From Myoxocephalus aenaeus (taxonomy: Eukaryota > Chordata > Actinopteri > Perciformes > Cottidae): 64,000 nt of DNA. The position numbers and the translations under genes were made by a program. Of the stretch, positions 24,831-37,600 are shown in pieces (the first letter of the stretch is position 1; the number at the start of each line of letters is the position of its first letter). The stretch is taken from positions 7,354,501 to 7,418,500 of the forward strand of contig JBAMJR010000039.1 in the NCBI GenBank assembly GCA_038501785.1, written 5' to 3'. Below the pieces are notes generated by a model. It saw nothing but the letters and a program-made list of their open reading frames with translations. It searched no databases and was not told where the DNA came from.

Positions 24831-24950
24831 GCTGGAAGAAGTACTCCGATCTTTTACATAAAAGTTGCAATAACACAGTGTAAAAATACTGCTACAAGTA
24901 AATGTCCTGCATTCAAAACCTTAAGTAGTAAAACCTCAAGTTATAAAAAT
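24831..24950 (+). repeat. Dispersed fish repeat, GTCCTGCATTCAAAA family
   Basis: The copy opens GCTGGAAGAAGTACTCCGAT, continues with CACAGTGTAAAAATACTG and contains GTCCTGCATTCAAAACC. It is the best-preserved head of this family in the window. Confidence 0.75.
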
Positions 24951-25198
24951 TATATATACAGTATTGAATATCATTTGATTAAGGAGTACTTAAATATTGT
25001 AGCTGTTTTCTTGCTACTATAGCTAAAAACCTACAATATATTAGCTACAATATATTGTATATTTTTTATATTCCAAATATTGTAGCTTTTTAGTTATATA
25101 TTGTAGAAAATATATATAATATACAATATTATACAATAATATAAAACATATAATATAATATATTTTATATTATATATAATATAAAAATATATACTACA

Positions 25199-25203
<5 letters not shown>

Positions 25204-25239
<36 letters not shown>
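25204..25239. repeat. (TA)n(CA)n compound microsatellite
   Basis: A run of about 13 TA units is followed by five CA units, at the edge of a strongly A/T-rich block (24950-25240) with many internal TATATTGTAGC-like partial repeats. Confidence 0.85.
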
Positions 25240-25932
25240 GTACTTACTTTCCATGACTATCCTTATATTGTTAAATATATTTTCTTCAATATAATAAAGA
25301 AAATGTAAAGTGCACGATAAAGAGTAAAACAAGTTGACTGGAAGATTTCCAGACATCCTCGGAGATATGTGGCACCCTTTTGTAAAGGATTTTTAAGTTG
25401 TATGTAATGTTGGCTTTAATTATTATTAATAAATAATGTACTAATGTTTTACACATCAGTTATAAACCATCACACACAGTCATGTGTGAAATTGTATTAG
25501 CATAGCCATTACCATAGTTATAGATGTAAATGTGTTGGAAAAACCTGCACAAATCAACAGTTAGTTTTTAGTTTTTTATTTAAAAAGTAAAACAACAAAT
25601 GTAAATAAAAAAATACATGTTTTTGAGCTTAGCATAAGTAGAAAAACAGGAAAACCTGGTGCGATGGCTGCACGGGTGCTGAGATTGAATCCCTTGCTAA
25701 AGCAGAACAAACAAAAAATAACTCAGAACATTGAAACCTGATTTGAAAAATATATATATATCTAATAAGGGTGTGTCCTTGTTGAGGACGTTTATACATT
25801 CTAAAGAAAAGTAAAACTGTCGGACTGACAGTCAACTGAACTTTGTCGAGTCACAAAGGTAAACTGAATGCTAGCAGTTTAGATAATCTCTTTTTAGGAC
25901 AAACCTGTCGATTCACAAATGCAGCATGCTTA

Positions 25933-25953
25933 AAAAAAAAAAAAAAAAAAAAA
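25933..25953. repeat. Poly-A tract
   Basis: About 21 adenines following CATGCTT. No clear retroposed body is attached. Confidence 0.85.
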
Positions 25954-27304
25954 CTAAAATTGAAATCATACATAACAATATTGCCAGCTCAGGGCCACGC
26001 CACGATACAACGGTTCATTGCTACAGTGTATTGTTTTCATCCCTGTGCTGGTGTTTGATTTTTGGTTTGTTCAAAAGACCCTGGTTCCCCATTCAAACTC
26101 AAGAGTTTGACCAAGCAAAGGGTGACACATTAGTAAGTATTTGTTATTGCTGGCGAAAAGAGTTGGGTGTTATCTACTTTGTGTCTCAATAAGCTGGCAT
26201 TCTTGTGTGTAAAGATACAACGGTGTCATTCAGGTTTTGTTACACATTCTCCTGGTGTGAAAAGCCTCCACACAATTTAAACCACTGTGACTGAAAACAC
26301 TGACTGGCAAAAGCCAGGTGTTATTACCTCATCACCACTGTCAGTTTGGGAATGCCAAGCAAATGGAGAAAGAGACAAGCTACCCTGTGCCTGCACCATT
26401 TTGTTTTTTTGAGCCACCAGGGAGAAAGAAACGCAGCGGGAGGCAACTCAGTCTACATCTTACATCTGACGTATTGAAAAATGTTATATTAATATGTCTC
26501 ACTGAGTGGATTTAACTCAAGCATCAGTAGAAAGCTCCACTAACTACCACTCGCGATCATGTCCATACACAAACACACACATACTCTATGTACTCAATCA
26601 GCATGCCTCCTGCAGACCGACACAGGCCACCAGTGAGGACAGATAATGCCCACCCCCGCATGCATCTCTTATCTAGTGGCACAGGGTTGCTTCCCTTTCA
26701 CTTTCACATCCTTCACCTTACTGTCGGGTTTAATATCGAACCACAACAAACAAACTAAAAAAGTTTCTGGTCAAAAATCTGGCTCTACGATTTCTGATCA
26801 TTTGTGTACACAAAAGAAAGGAAAAAGGTGGAAAATAAATGTGAAATCCTAACGGACACCGTATTACTGGTTAAAATGGAAGAACGCATACAAGTGTCAT
26901 TTGGTAAATAAGAGAGGAGACACGAGTAAAATGGGCTGACAGGCCATTCAAACCCCTTTTTTCCTCAACAGACACGTATTGCCTGTTGAGTCTCTGTTTA
27001 AGTCGGCACACGTATTTGGGATGCGACACCTGAAAAAACTAAGGCCCTGAGCATTCACAATGACATATGGAAAGAACGTTTGGGTGGGTAATGAGGATTG
27101 GCGGCCTGTTATTCCCAACAAGCCAACCCCTTTCTCACTGCATTTGTAAAATAAACGAGTGAACCTGAATCTGCTGATGTCCAAATAATCCAATCACTCG
27201 TAGAGTAAACCCAAAGTCAAAGCAGGCTCATTGGCCAGCCTAGTCCACTACGCGACATCAGTGGAGAGACAGAGAGCAACAAAAAGGAGGAGGAAGGACA
27301 GACA

Positions 27305-30300
27305 TCAGTGGAAACAGGCTCGATAACAGACGTAAGCACTGAGGGCCAGTGCCGTGCACAGGCACACGTTGGTTAGTAGAGGGGACCAGGTCCCCGGCAC
27401 GGGAGAGCTTTCCTTTGGCGGCTCCACTGCCTCGGGCAACTCCTGCTCCTCCGTCTCCTGCTGCTGGGATTTCGTTGGAGCTTTGGAGTCGTGATCTTCG
27501 GTTCCAATGTGGCCATGTAGCTGATCAGCACCATCAGGAGGAGGCTGGGGTGCAGCAATGGTCCTCTTTCGCAGCTCCGGCTCTTGTGAGGACCTGAGTA
27601 AAGAGAGGAGAGCCGAATAAAGCTTTAATGTCCCCAAGCAGTTTGGTTTTATTAAGTGGATGTATAAGAGTTGGGAGATTAAGTTTTTCCTTGACAAACA
27701 GTCCTGGAGCCGGTTGCACCAGCTCCTCAGAGTTCAAACATAGGCTATTATAACGTGTTTACTAAATTAAAATGGGTTGCAACACACAAACTAGTACAGT
27801 AGTTGTTACTAAACAATTTGCCCAACGATTAAACACTCGCCTGCTGACATGTGGCAATATGAAAATATGACCGACACATCTGACCCAACCTTTAATAAAA
27901 TGCTGCTTCATAAGGATGTAAATGGGGATTATTCTCATTTACATTCCACGATATTAACAATACATACATTTCATTTTTACAACCGTTTACATTTTGATTG
28001 GACGGCACTACAGATGTTTCCTAGCAACTGCTTTACACGTAACTAAAATCTTTACGAGTTAAGACGGTAATGTTTAAATGGCGGAACTGGTTGAGAGCTC
28101 TGTGTGGCACTTCACAAAATATGCGTTCCAACAGCTTTGTAGTCAAAATAGATGAATAAACACATTTTTTTAACCTGGCTTGTAGTGGCTGAATCCAACC
28201 AGAAACAGTTCTAGTGTCTCTGCAAACACCTAAAAGCTGTGATGAAATAACAGTTTGGCACAGCATTCGTACCACCTGGTGCCGTCTGCTTATCAGCTAC
28301 TAGAAACTTGCGGCCTCAGATGCCTCCTGGGCTCCATTTAAGCGTGTTTCACTACGCTTGCCACTATGTATGACGGCATGATGGTCTTATAAATAGCTGT
28401 TGCAACCTATTCCTGTCCTGTCTTTTAAAGTCGACACTACTGATGATAGACAAAATCTTTCAATAACATTATTTGGATGATTACCCCAGACTGCGGATCT
28501 CCATCTGTTGGATGATCTCATCGTTTTCGGGAAAGAAGGATGGCTCAACTTTCCCGTTGTGAGCATCTCTGGGAGGAGGATCTCTGGGAGGAGGAAGAGG
28601 AGGCGGAGGGGTAAACTCTGGAGGATCATCTTCCTCGTTTGACAGCTCTTTCAAGGACTCCTTGAGGAAAAAACAAAATCCTTTTATTTGCAAAAATACC
28701 TAAATAAAAACAACATGTACTTAACATAAAACCCAATTGATGAATGTCTCCAAATTGAAAAGAAGATGAACGGAGTGAAATTTTAGCAGAATAGATGGAG
28801 GCCTTGCCTGCAGAGATGTATCTCCCTTGATATACTTGGCACCTTCGATGACAGCTAGGTAGGAGAATCGAAGTTGATCTGCTGTCTGAATCAAGCCCAT
28901 GCGATAGCGTCGCATCTCCAGCAGCACGTCACGGATACGCACTGAAGACGGGTCCTTACGGCTGGCCATCTGCACAATACAGCAAAAACACTGAGTACAC
29001 AGGAGTCTCGGGTTTTGTGGAGTTGTACAGCACTAGAGTCAAACCGTTTACACTCTTCATTAATGGTTGCTTGTAACAATAACCGAGGAATTTAGTGTTG
29101 TTCTATTTTTGCAGACAGATAGATATGACGTCATTATTTCTCAATAGCAGAGCTCTGTACAGACCAATAACAGGCACGTGTCCACGAGACAAAAGGTCCC
29201 AGAGCGTCCGATGCCGGCGCTGCAGTGCACCACCACTGGTCCCTGGTCCGAATTCAGACAGCCCGACTTCTGCACCTTGAATAGGAAGTTGAGGAAGGAG
29301 GCAGGAGACTCTGGTACGCCAAAGTCAGGCCAGGTGGTGTAGTGAAAATGTAAAACCTCACGAGTCTCATCAGTCTGTAAAGGATGATAAAGACATGCAA
29401 GGAACAATTCAAAGGCAGAAGATAGAAGAGACCAGGACGGAGGCACGGAGTATAAAAGGGTCAAACCATGTCTACTTTTACACACACAGAAAAATAACTG
29501 TGAAGAGAAGAAAAAATAATAATAATTACCGAAAGATTGATCAGCTCCAGCTCACGGACTGTGTAGTAAGACTTGATCTCTTCTGAAATGAGGGAGAGCT
29601 TGAAATTGGCATCCTCAAAGACAGCATCTCCCGCCTCTCTGGTTGGCCAATATTGAGCACATTTGACCTAAAACAAAAAAGTTCACATTACGCATAACCG
29701 AAAGAGAAATGAAGCAACGAGGTCATCGGGCAAACAATCAAGTGACAATGTGAGGAAAGGAGCCACTGCTTACGGATCCTTTCTCGATGACTCGGTTCAG
29801 CATCACTACGCCGTGGGTCCTCTGCTCCCACACCATCTCCCAGAAGTTGCCACATGTATTCGGAAGAGGTCCCTTAAAAAAAGAACGAAAGAATGTTGTG
29901 TTTGAAGAGTGGATTTGATTCTCAGTCAAACTAAAAACAAACCAGTGCATCTATTTAAAGACCTCAGCAAAGCATTTGGGATTGCTAAGAGTACTATTCT
30001 TGAAAATTATATTATTATATATAAATATGAAAGTATTTGTCAGAAATTTAGAATTCTCCTGTAAAGATTATTTTATGATTTACTTACTTTATTACACATA
30101 TTTCTTACTATACTGTCATGTATTATCTTCTTTATACACCAGCCTCCGCTTGCGCGTTCCCACGGGAGGATTTGGTCATTGACAAACGCATTAATAATTA
30201 TCCTATGTTGTAAACCATTTGTTAAATGTTTTCAATCAGTTGCCAGTTTATTAAGTACAGCTGCAAGACTTCTCACCTTCATGAAGGTTATGATGTTCCG

Positions 30301-33038
30301 TTTTTGTTGAAACTGGTTAAGAGATGTCAACTTTATGAACATTTTTGAGGATGTAGTTTGTGCTGCTGTTGAATTGCCGCGCGCCATACTGACAGGTGTT
30401 TCTATTAATTTGTCCACCACACAAGCTAAATCCCTCCCTTTCTCTCTGACTTCATAATGAAGTCTTCCCTTGTATGCTTCAAAGCACAGGTAGTACTACC
30501 ACCCACTTCCTTCCGCATGACCCAATACCTACATCATGGTTGTTCACAAGTATAATTAAATATCATCCAACATCACGTAATAACAGGTATGATTTCTGAA
30601 TAAGGGTGGATCATCGCCGTACTGAGGAGTGTCCTGAATCCTGCTTACCTGAGTGAGGATATATTTCCTCTGTGCCTCTTCTACGGTTATTAGGCTGGCA
30701 TTAATGTAGTCATTCGTTCCAAGCTGCAGAAATATTCTGCTGTGGTCAACTTAGGAGAGGATGAAAAGAAGACACATGAAAATAAGCCTGGATGTTTTCA
30801 ACATGTCACAACCCTCAGGGGACGACAGATCAGACAAGCTGCTGGGAACATACGACAAAGTCTGTCTTTGAACAAAACGCAGGTGTTGGCTGTTTAATAC
30901 AGAGGTGGATAACGTCAACCGTTCTCGATATATTCACTGAAAGAGCATTTTGGTTAAAACGATAACAGCATGAACAAGTTTCAGGCTACAGATGTTCACA
31001 TTTTTACACACTTGATTGCACATGTACAGTATTTGCATTTATTATTCAGCGTGAAGAAGAGGAAACAACACAGTTCAGCTGTTGTATTGTGACGTTATAG
31101 AAAAAAACATTTTGGTGAATAATAATTCATTTCAAACACTGGACTGCATTACTGAGTAATGAATAGTTCAAAGCAGTGGGTCTGTGGGGCTCGCCGAGCA
31201 TAAAAGATATATAATAACAATTACATTTACTTAAATAATGTGCTTCTTATGTTTACAAAGTGCTGGAAAGAATAAAATGTATGATTAGAGAGGAGAAAAT
31301 AAGTAGCATTTCTTTTAAATAATGCTTAAAATGTGAATAAAATCTACTGAGATATGTATCGATTGATGATCCACTCAAACTTGTTTTATAGTGTTTTAAA
31401 CTTGTCCTACTGTATTATTGTTTAAAGATTATTGGGACAAATTGGTGTGATTCATTTCCTACCGTTTCTTTTGTCTCCAGTTTTTATTGCAACTTCACGT
31501 TGTACTTATGTGTTTTAATATTTGTCGGTGTCTAGTTGTGTCTGCAATATGGGAGCAAATGTTCCGTTGAACCAACGCGGTACATTTACACTGATGTTGT
31601 TAAATGTCATTGACAATTGTAGAAAAGACAGCCGATACAAATTGGTTTTAAGTAAAGATGATTATCAACCTTAATAAATTCACAGTAAAGAGGTCAAACG
31701 TTATGAACTGTGAGTCACATCCTTTATGATGTCGATCCAGTGACGCAACCCTCTGCCTATTGCGTAATACTGACGTGTTATTTCAAATGACTGAGGTCAA
31801 ACAGCAGTAAGCCGTTTGTATAACTTGGCTGCTGTAACTTCAAACAATATGTCACCACTGGCTGATGTTTGGACATGAAATAGCAGATTACATAGCCGTC
31901 ATCAATTTAAAGGAATATTTTAAAACTGTTCTGGTCGGTGCAATCAGTCCGATAGAAGAGCTACTTACATGGGCTAACATCTCTGTAACGATTCCGATTC
32001 TTGTTTTCAGGCAATTTGGCAACTTTGCACGGGAGTTCACATGACTGCTGGCGAATCTCCTGTGGCAAAATAGAAATAGAACAACATAAAATGACATTGG
32101 CATCAAAGGTCTGATGTAACATGGTGCAGGCTGGGTCTCCGTGGCTGTTGGATGCTTTAAAGCTGAATACTGTAAAGGATCTTCAGGGGGGGGGGGGGGG
32201 GGGGGGGTTCCTTCCTTTATTGAAAACAATTCTATGAATTCTAAAAACAAAACAACAACAAAAAACGTTCAACTCCCTTAAAAGGGTCGTACTCATGTGT
32301 GTGGGTGTGCAGGGTGATGTGTTGAACATTTTGAGTGCACCCACACGACTGAATCAACAAATATAATAATAACACCGGATCCACACCGAGTTGTAATTAT
32401 TGGATATTGTGTGCAAGAAACCATAAAGAAAGAATCAATAAGGCAGTGATGGAATGTACTTAAGTACTTCAGTACATTGAGTATTCAACAGGAATTGAAA
32501 TTAGCTCCACATTTACCGGCTGCAACAGTGGTGATGCTTACACTTTAATGAATCAATAATCATAATCCGGTTATATGTTATTCTACATGACGAAGTATCT
32601 TATCATGATAATACTTTCGTAATTGTACTTGTGTAAGATGTTGAATGCAGGACTTTTACTTGCAACACAATATTGTATAACTGTGGAAGTAAAATATCTG
32701 AATACTTTTTTCCAACACGGACTCGATGTACAATGTGTATTTAATGTACAATAATATAACAGTTTGGTGATGGGGGTGGGGGTGTTACCCAGCAGACACA
32801 TCAATCATCGGATTGATCCGAGCAGGCGGAACACGGACTAAAACTAAAGGTTTAAAACAAACATTAAACGGGAGCTACGCCCGCTGCAAACTTGTGTGCA
32901 CCGGCTATAATTTGGCCTAAAAACGGCCGCTTCTCCAGCAGACCATTTCCACCTTGATCTCGCCGGAGAGGTCCTACCTACCTGGTAGATGGCGTTCCAA
33001 CTCCCGTTTTCATCGATTTCCCGAAACTCGGCTTCCAT
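27305..33038 (-). CDS. ptpn1: Tyrosine-protein phosphatase non-receptor type 1 (PTP1B)
   Basis: PTP1B is an ER-anchored tyrosine phosphatase that dampens insulin, leptin and JAK2 signalling. Coding exons on the minus strand are 33038-32982, 32059-31969, 30749-30649, 29872-29774, 29667-29530, 29374-29165, 28969-28808, 28660-28485 and 27593-27305, summing to 1323 nt (440 aa; human has 435). The catalytic domain is intact. [12 protein letters not shown] is the phosphotyrosine loop, TTWPDFGVP the WPD loop (Asp179), and [14 protein letters not shown] the P-loop with Cys213 and Arg219. QTADQLRF carries the catalytic Gln260. A proline-rich tail ([15 protein letters not shown]) fits the SH3-binding region. 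The C-terminus [20 protein letters not shown] is the ER tail anchor. Exon 6 ends at a weak donor (GTCTGT) and exon 7 at a GC donor. The start aligns with human MEMEKEF; an in-frame upstream ATG at 33149 is discussed in the findings. The promoter faces klhl12. Confidence 0.96.
32186..32207. repeat. Poly-G tract (22 G) in ptpn1 intron 1
   Basis: An uninterrupted run of 22 guanines lies within the first intron of ptpn1. It reads as poly-C in the transcript. Confidence 0.9.
32443..32720 (-). repeat. Dispersed fish repeat in ptpn1 intron 1
   Basis: On the minus strand it begins near GTTGGAAAAAAGTATTCAGA, carries AAGTCCTGCATTCAACATC and ends near TACTTAAGTACATTCCATCA. This is a long copy of the family also found at 22642, 24831 and 34027. 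Confidence 0.75.
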
Positions 33039-34652
33039 TGCTGACAGTCCAGCTGCCACTCCTTCTCCTTCTTCTTCTTCTTCACCTAGCAACGGACAAC
33101 CGCAGCTCCCCGCCGATCGAACAAACTGTACCCTAACACAGTCCCGCAATAGCCGCCGATTGTTCCGTCAATATCCTGTAATTCTCAGTACGACGGCGTA
33201 GATTACCGAGCTACCTCTGTCGGCCTGGTGTTAGCGGAAACACGCCGCTGGCTCCTCCTCCACGGTGGAGCCGCCGGCCTCCGTGTGTGTGTGTGTGCGT
33301 GTGCGTGCGCGTGCCTGTTTGTGTTGAAAAGGTTATAACCCGCACCGGGTTTTCCGGGTGTGTATCTGGATTTAAATGTCCTCATGAACCCGGAATTATG
33401 TAACTTTATTTGTAGGAAATACACTACCAAGTCCCACGGGAGCTTTACGGGCAGACCGGCGCGATGACGAGCGGAAAGCATCTTGCGTGGGGAACGTTAC
33501 GTGACGCGTCCGGCTCCGGGAGCGCGCACGCACACTCACGTAATGGTCTGTTTACGTCCAATCTGTGGAGTCTCTGCTGCTGTGACCTGCTGCAGTTTAG
33601 TCAAACGAAATGTTCTAGCTGGTTAAAACTCGTGCCAGGGATGATGTGATATTATTTGGGGGCATTCTAGACATAAATGTCTTCGAGCAGGCGGCGCGTA
33701 GCGTGACCTATCAAAGGTCATCATGGATTAGCTGTAGTTCAGTGGCTTTTCTCCAGACAGTGTGACTGACAGCAACTGGGACAAGGGACTTTGTTGCTAC
33801 TAACGTTAGCTAGCAACGCAACTTAGCTAGACGTTTTGAATCAGCTTTACTGCTGCGACAGGTATTATACACATTCTTGACAAGTTATTCTGTGTGTGTC
33901 GCTTCATATGTTGTCATCGGCTCACTTTATATGCCTGTGTTTTCCTAGTTGTTGTCTAGCGTTGGCGTTAGCCCTCAGCTGTCGCTGGCTGCTGCTTGCT
34001 AATGTGTAGCTATAGTTATTGCCTCCCAGTGGTGGAAAAAGTATTCAAATCTTTTAACGGTAAGTTGCATTAGCAATGCCAAATTACTCAATTCAAAGTT
34101 AAAGTCCTGCATTCAAAAATGTAAGTAAAGAAACAGTGCATTTTTTTGCATAAAACATGTATTTATGTACATGTAAATTGAAAGACCTGTTAATGACATA
34201 GTTGTTTTTATTAGTTTCCCATATGATATGCAAGAAAAATCGTATTCTGCTGAATACAGCTATCAGACAAATTGAATAAATTGCGATAAAGTATAATGTT
34301 ATCCTCTAAAGTGAATTGGAAATCTCACAAATTGGAAATACTCAAATTAAGCACACATACTTCAACACAGTACTGAAGTTATGTACTTGAATATACTTTG
34401 CATCTTTGTTTCTTGGGCTTTCTAACTTGTCACACATAAAAAAATGTCCATTGTTTCTGTCCGCATGCAACACAAGCTTGAATCCCTCACCCAATAGACA
34501 CCCATTTAATGCACACGTATACAAACACTCACTGAAGGATGACAGATACAGTAAGTGCTGCATGTTCAAACTATAAAGTGAAGGGTGACTATGATACACA
34601 CAAAAAATTGTTGTGACCATCGTTCTCAACAAAGCTTCTCTATCTATTTTAG
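33039..34652. promoter_or_regulatory. Shared head-to-head promoter region of ptpn1 and klhl12
   Basis: The ptpn1 start codon (33038, minus) and the first klhl12 coding exon (34653, plus) face each other across 1.6 kb. The part at 33220-33560 is CpG-rich (for example ACGTTACGTGACGCGTCCGG), which fits a CpG-island bidirectional promoter. A possible donor GACAG/GTATTA near 33860 could end a non-coding klhl12 first exon. A dispersed repeat copy starts at 34027. The promoter itself is inferred. Confidence 0.5.
34027..34140 (+). repeat. Dispersed fish repeat, GTCCTGCATTCAAAA family
   Basis: The copy opens CAGTGGTGGAAAAAGTATTC and contains AAGTCCTGCATTCAAAAATG. It probably lies in the 5' UTR intron of klhl12. 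Confidence 0.75.
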
Positions 34653-34696
34653 ATTCCTGGAGTAGTTTGAGATCCTTGAGATATTCTCAGGGCAGC

Positions 34697-37600
34697 ATGG
34701 CTCCCAAAGACATCATGACCAACTCCCATGCCAAAACCATCCTCAATGCCATGAACTCACTTCGTAAGAGCAACACACTCTGTGATATCACTCTGAGGGT
34801 GGAGAACACAGATTTTCCCGCTCACCGGATTGTCTTGGCCGCCTGCAGTGACTACTTCTGTGCCATGTTCACCAGTGAGGTAATACTAAAAGAAAAATGA
34901 AATATGTTGAATTGTTACTATTATTTACCTCTCCAGGGAATGTTACATAATAATTGATCAAATTAAGAGTAGAACAATATCTGTGGAAAAGGTGAAACTA
35001 TCTGAAAATGATCTGGGTTTTTTTGGGCTTTTTTTAGTCCATTATCACAAATCACAAAATTTGCCTCAAGAGCTGTACAATCAGTCCAACATACAAATCC
35101 TTTGTCCCTAGACCCTTGATTCAGAAAAGGCAAAACTTTCCCCACAAATAACTTTATCAAAGAAAAAATGGAACAACCCCCAGGAAGAGCAACTGAGGAG
35201 AGATCCTTCACACGTGACAGATAAACATGCAACAGATGTCGTGGACACATAATAGAGCAACAAGTAAAATGACAGTATAGAGAATCAGGATGACAAAAAT
35301 ATAGATAGTAAACGCATATGAAGAATAAGGCAGTGTTTTCTCTTTACTTAAACTACACAGTTAATGAGAGAATTCTAGATAATACCCAATGCAGATTACT
35401 AATCCCTAAATGAGATGTTTATTGTCATCGTACCTGTCTCTGTCTTTGTGGCTCTGCAGCTTGCAGAGAAGGGGAAATCGTTTGTGGACATTCAGGGTCT
35501 CACTGCAACGACTATGGAGATCTTGTTGGACTTCGTGTACACAGAGACGGTGCTAGTCACAGTGGAGAACGTGCAAGAACTGCTGCCTGCAGCGTGCTTA
35601 CTGCAGCTCAAAGGTAGGTTGAGAAGTTCCGGCCGTACCTTTTATTTGAGAAGTGGGTGCTTAAGCCAGCTGATATCGTTATGAGTATAGGCAGAGGGTA
35701 TCTAAGCATATATTCTTTAAACTAAAAGCGTGGTTGTTGCAATAGTATAATGTGTTTGCCGGAGGTTGTTTAATCCTTGTTAGTGGAGTTTCAGTCTACA
35801 CCCTCAGACCTGTAGCAAACCAGATAGTTCATTGTCAAATATACCCTTTTAGCAAAAACTTAAATGAATGAATCATTGAAAATTGGTGGATTTTTCTATC
35901 TATTTTAGAAGTATTAAAAAGGATATGTAATAAATTATTCTCGCCACTTTTGGGGGTATTATCATTAATCAGGTAATGCATTGCATCTATGTGTTATTTA
36001 AAAAGTCTGAAATGTAATGAAATGGCTTTGGCATTTCCAAATTAAGAGTTGTTCAATGACATTAGAGTCTTGTCGATCAAGATTTGGCTGAATTTGAATG
36101 ATGAATGTGTGTGTGCGCACATACATATACAAATGTGTCTTTGTTTTTCCTCAGGGGTGAAAAGAGCATGTTGTGACTTTTTGGAGAGCCAGCTTGATCC
36201 CACCAACTGCCTGGGTATTCGTGACTTTGCCGAAACTCACAATTGCCTCGACCTTATGCAGGCAGCCGAGCTCTTTTCCCAGAAGCATTTCTCTGAGGTG
36301 GTTCAGCATGAGGAGTTCATGCTGCTCAGCCAGACAGAAGTTGAAAAGCTCATAAAATGTGACGAAATCCAGGTATGAAAACCGGACGTTGTGAAGTTTT
36401 AAACCTGTACCGTCAATGAGTACGATAGATAACTATATGTTATTTGAAATACCTGACTCCATAATGACAAATGCAGGTAACTGTAAAGCTTAGAAATGGC
36501 GTTAACATGCCTGAAAAGCAACTTGACTAAAATTTTTACGTGTCAACTGACTTTCACAGCTTTCGTGTCGTCTTTCAAACAGTGCGAAAAGAGAAAAGCA
36601 AGCACCAACCTGCTGTAATCTCAGTCCCCCCTCGTTAATTCCATTCACTTTAGCGGATTGAGCTGACAAAGAAATTGCAGTGAAGAAAACCTGATTTAAA
36701 TTTGCCCTTGTGCTCAGGAAATTCCTGTTTCCAACCACAGCCCTTGCTTTGTGAAGACATAGTTATTATCACACAAATGATTTATAGATCATCACATCTC
36801 TCTAATAGACATTTTCATTGTTTTTAGATTAAAACTAGACCAAACGTGTAAATCGCTGTCACGCATAATTTGCCCTCAGTAAAACTTTGTGTCGTCTTTC
36901 TCTTGTGAGGAATTCATGGCTTGTTTCACCTTCAGCACACGACATCGTCGCACGTTGTGTCTTTGCAATTACACAAATAATTGCAATTGCTGATCAATTA
37001 AGGATAAGAGTGGTTGCATCACAAATGAATATTGTGCAACGTCTGTAACGGTTGTCAGCTAGGTGTGGATTAACGGGCTTAAACGTAGCTGTAACTCCTC
37101 TGACTGTATGTGCTGTCTGTTTGTAGGTGGACTCAGAGGAGCCCGTCTTTGAAGCCGTGTTAAACTGGGTCAAACACAACCGAAAAGAGCGAGAGCTCTG
37201 CCTGTCAGGCTTGCTGGAGTTTGTTCGAATGCCACTCCTGACCCCCCGCTACATTACAGATGTCATTGATGCCGAGGTGAGCCAGGCGACACGCATCAGG
37301 TTGTTGTGTAATCACACGCCAAGCTTGGATTATGTGTTGACGTATTTATCACAGTTGCCACCATAATTATGCAAGTTTTGACATGTTGTAGCCCCTCATT
37401 CGGTGTAGCCTGCCATGTCGAGACCTTGTTGACGAAGCCAAGAAATTCCACTTAAGACCGGAACTGAGGAGTGAGATGCAGGGCCCACGCACACAAACTA
37501 GATTAGGTGGGAATCCTTTATTTCGTAACAATTTGGCTATAAACTTGTTTTCTATATAACTGCTCTGTAATCGACACTAATAGTAAAAGTGATTCATGGG

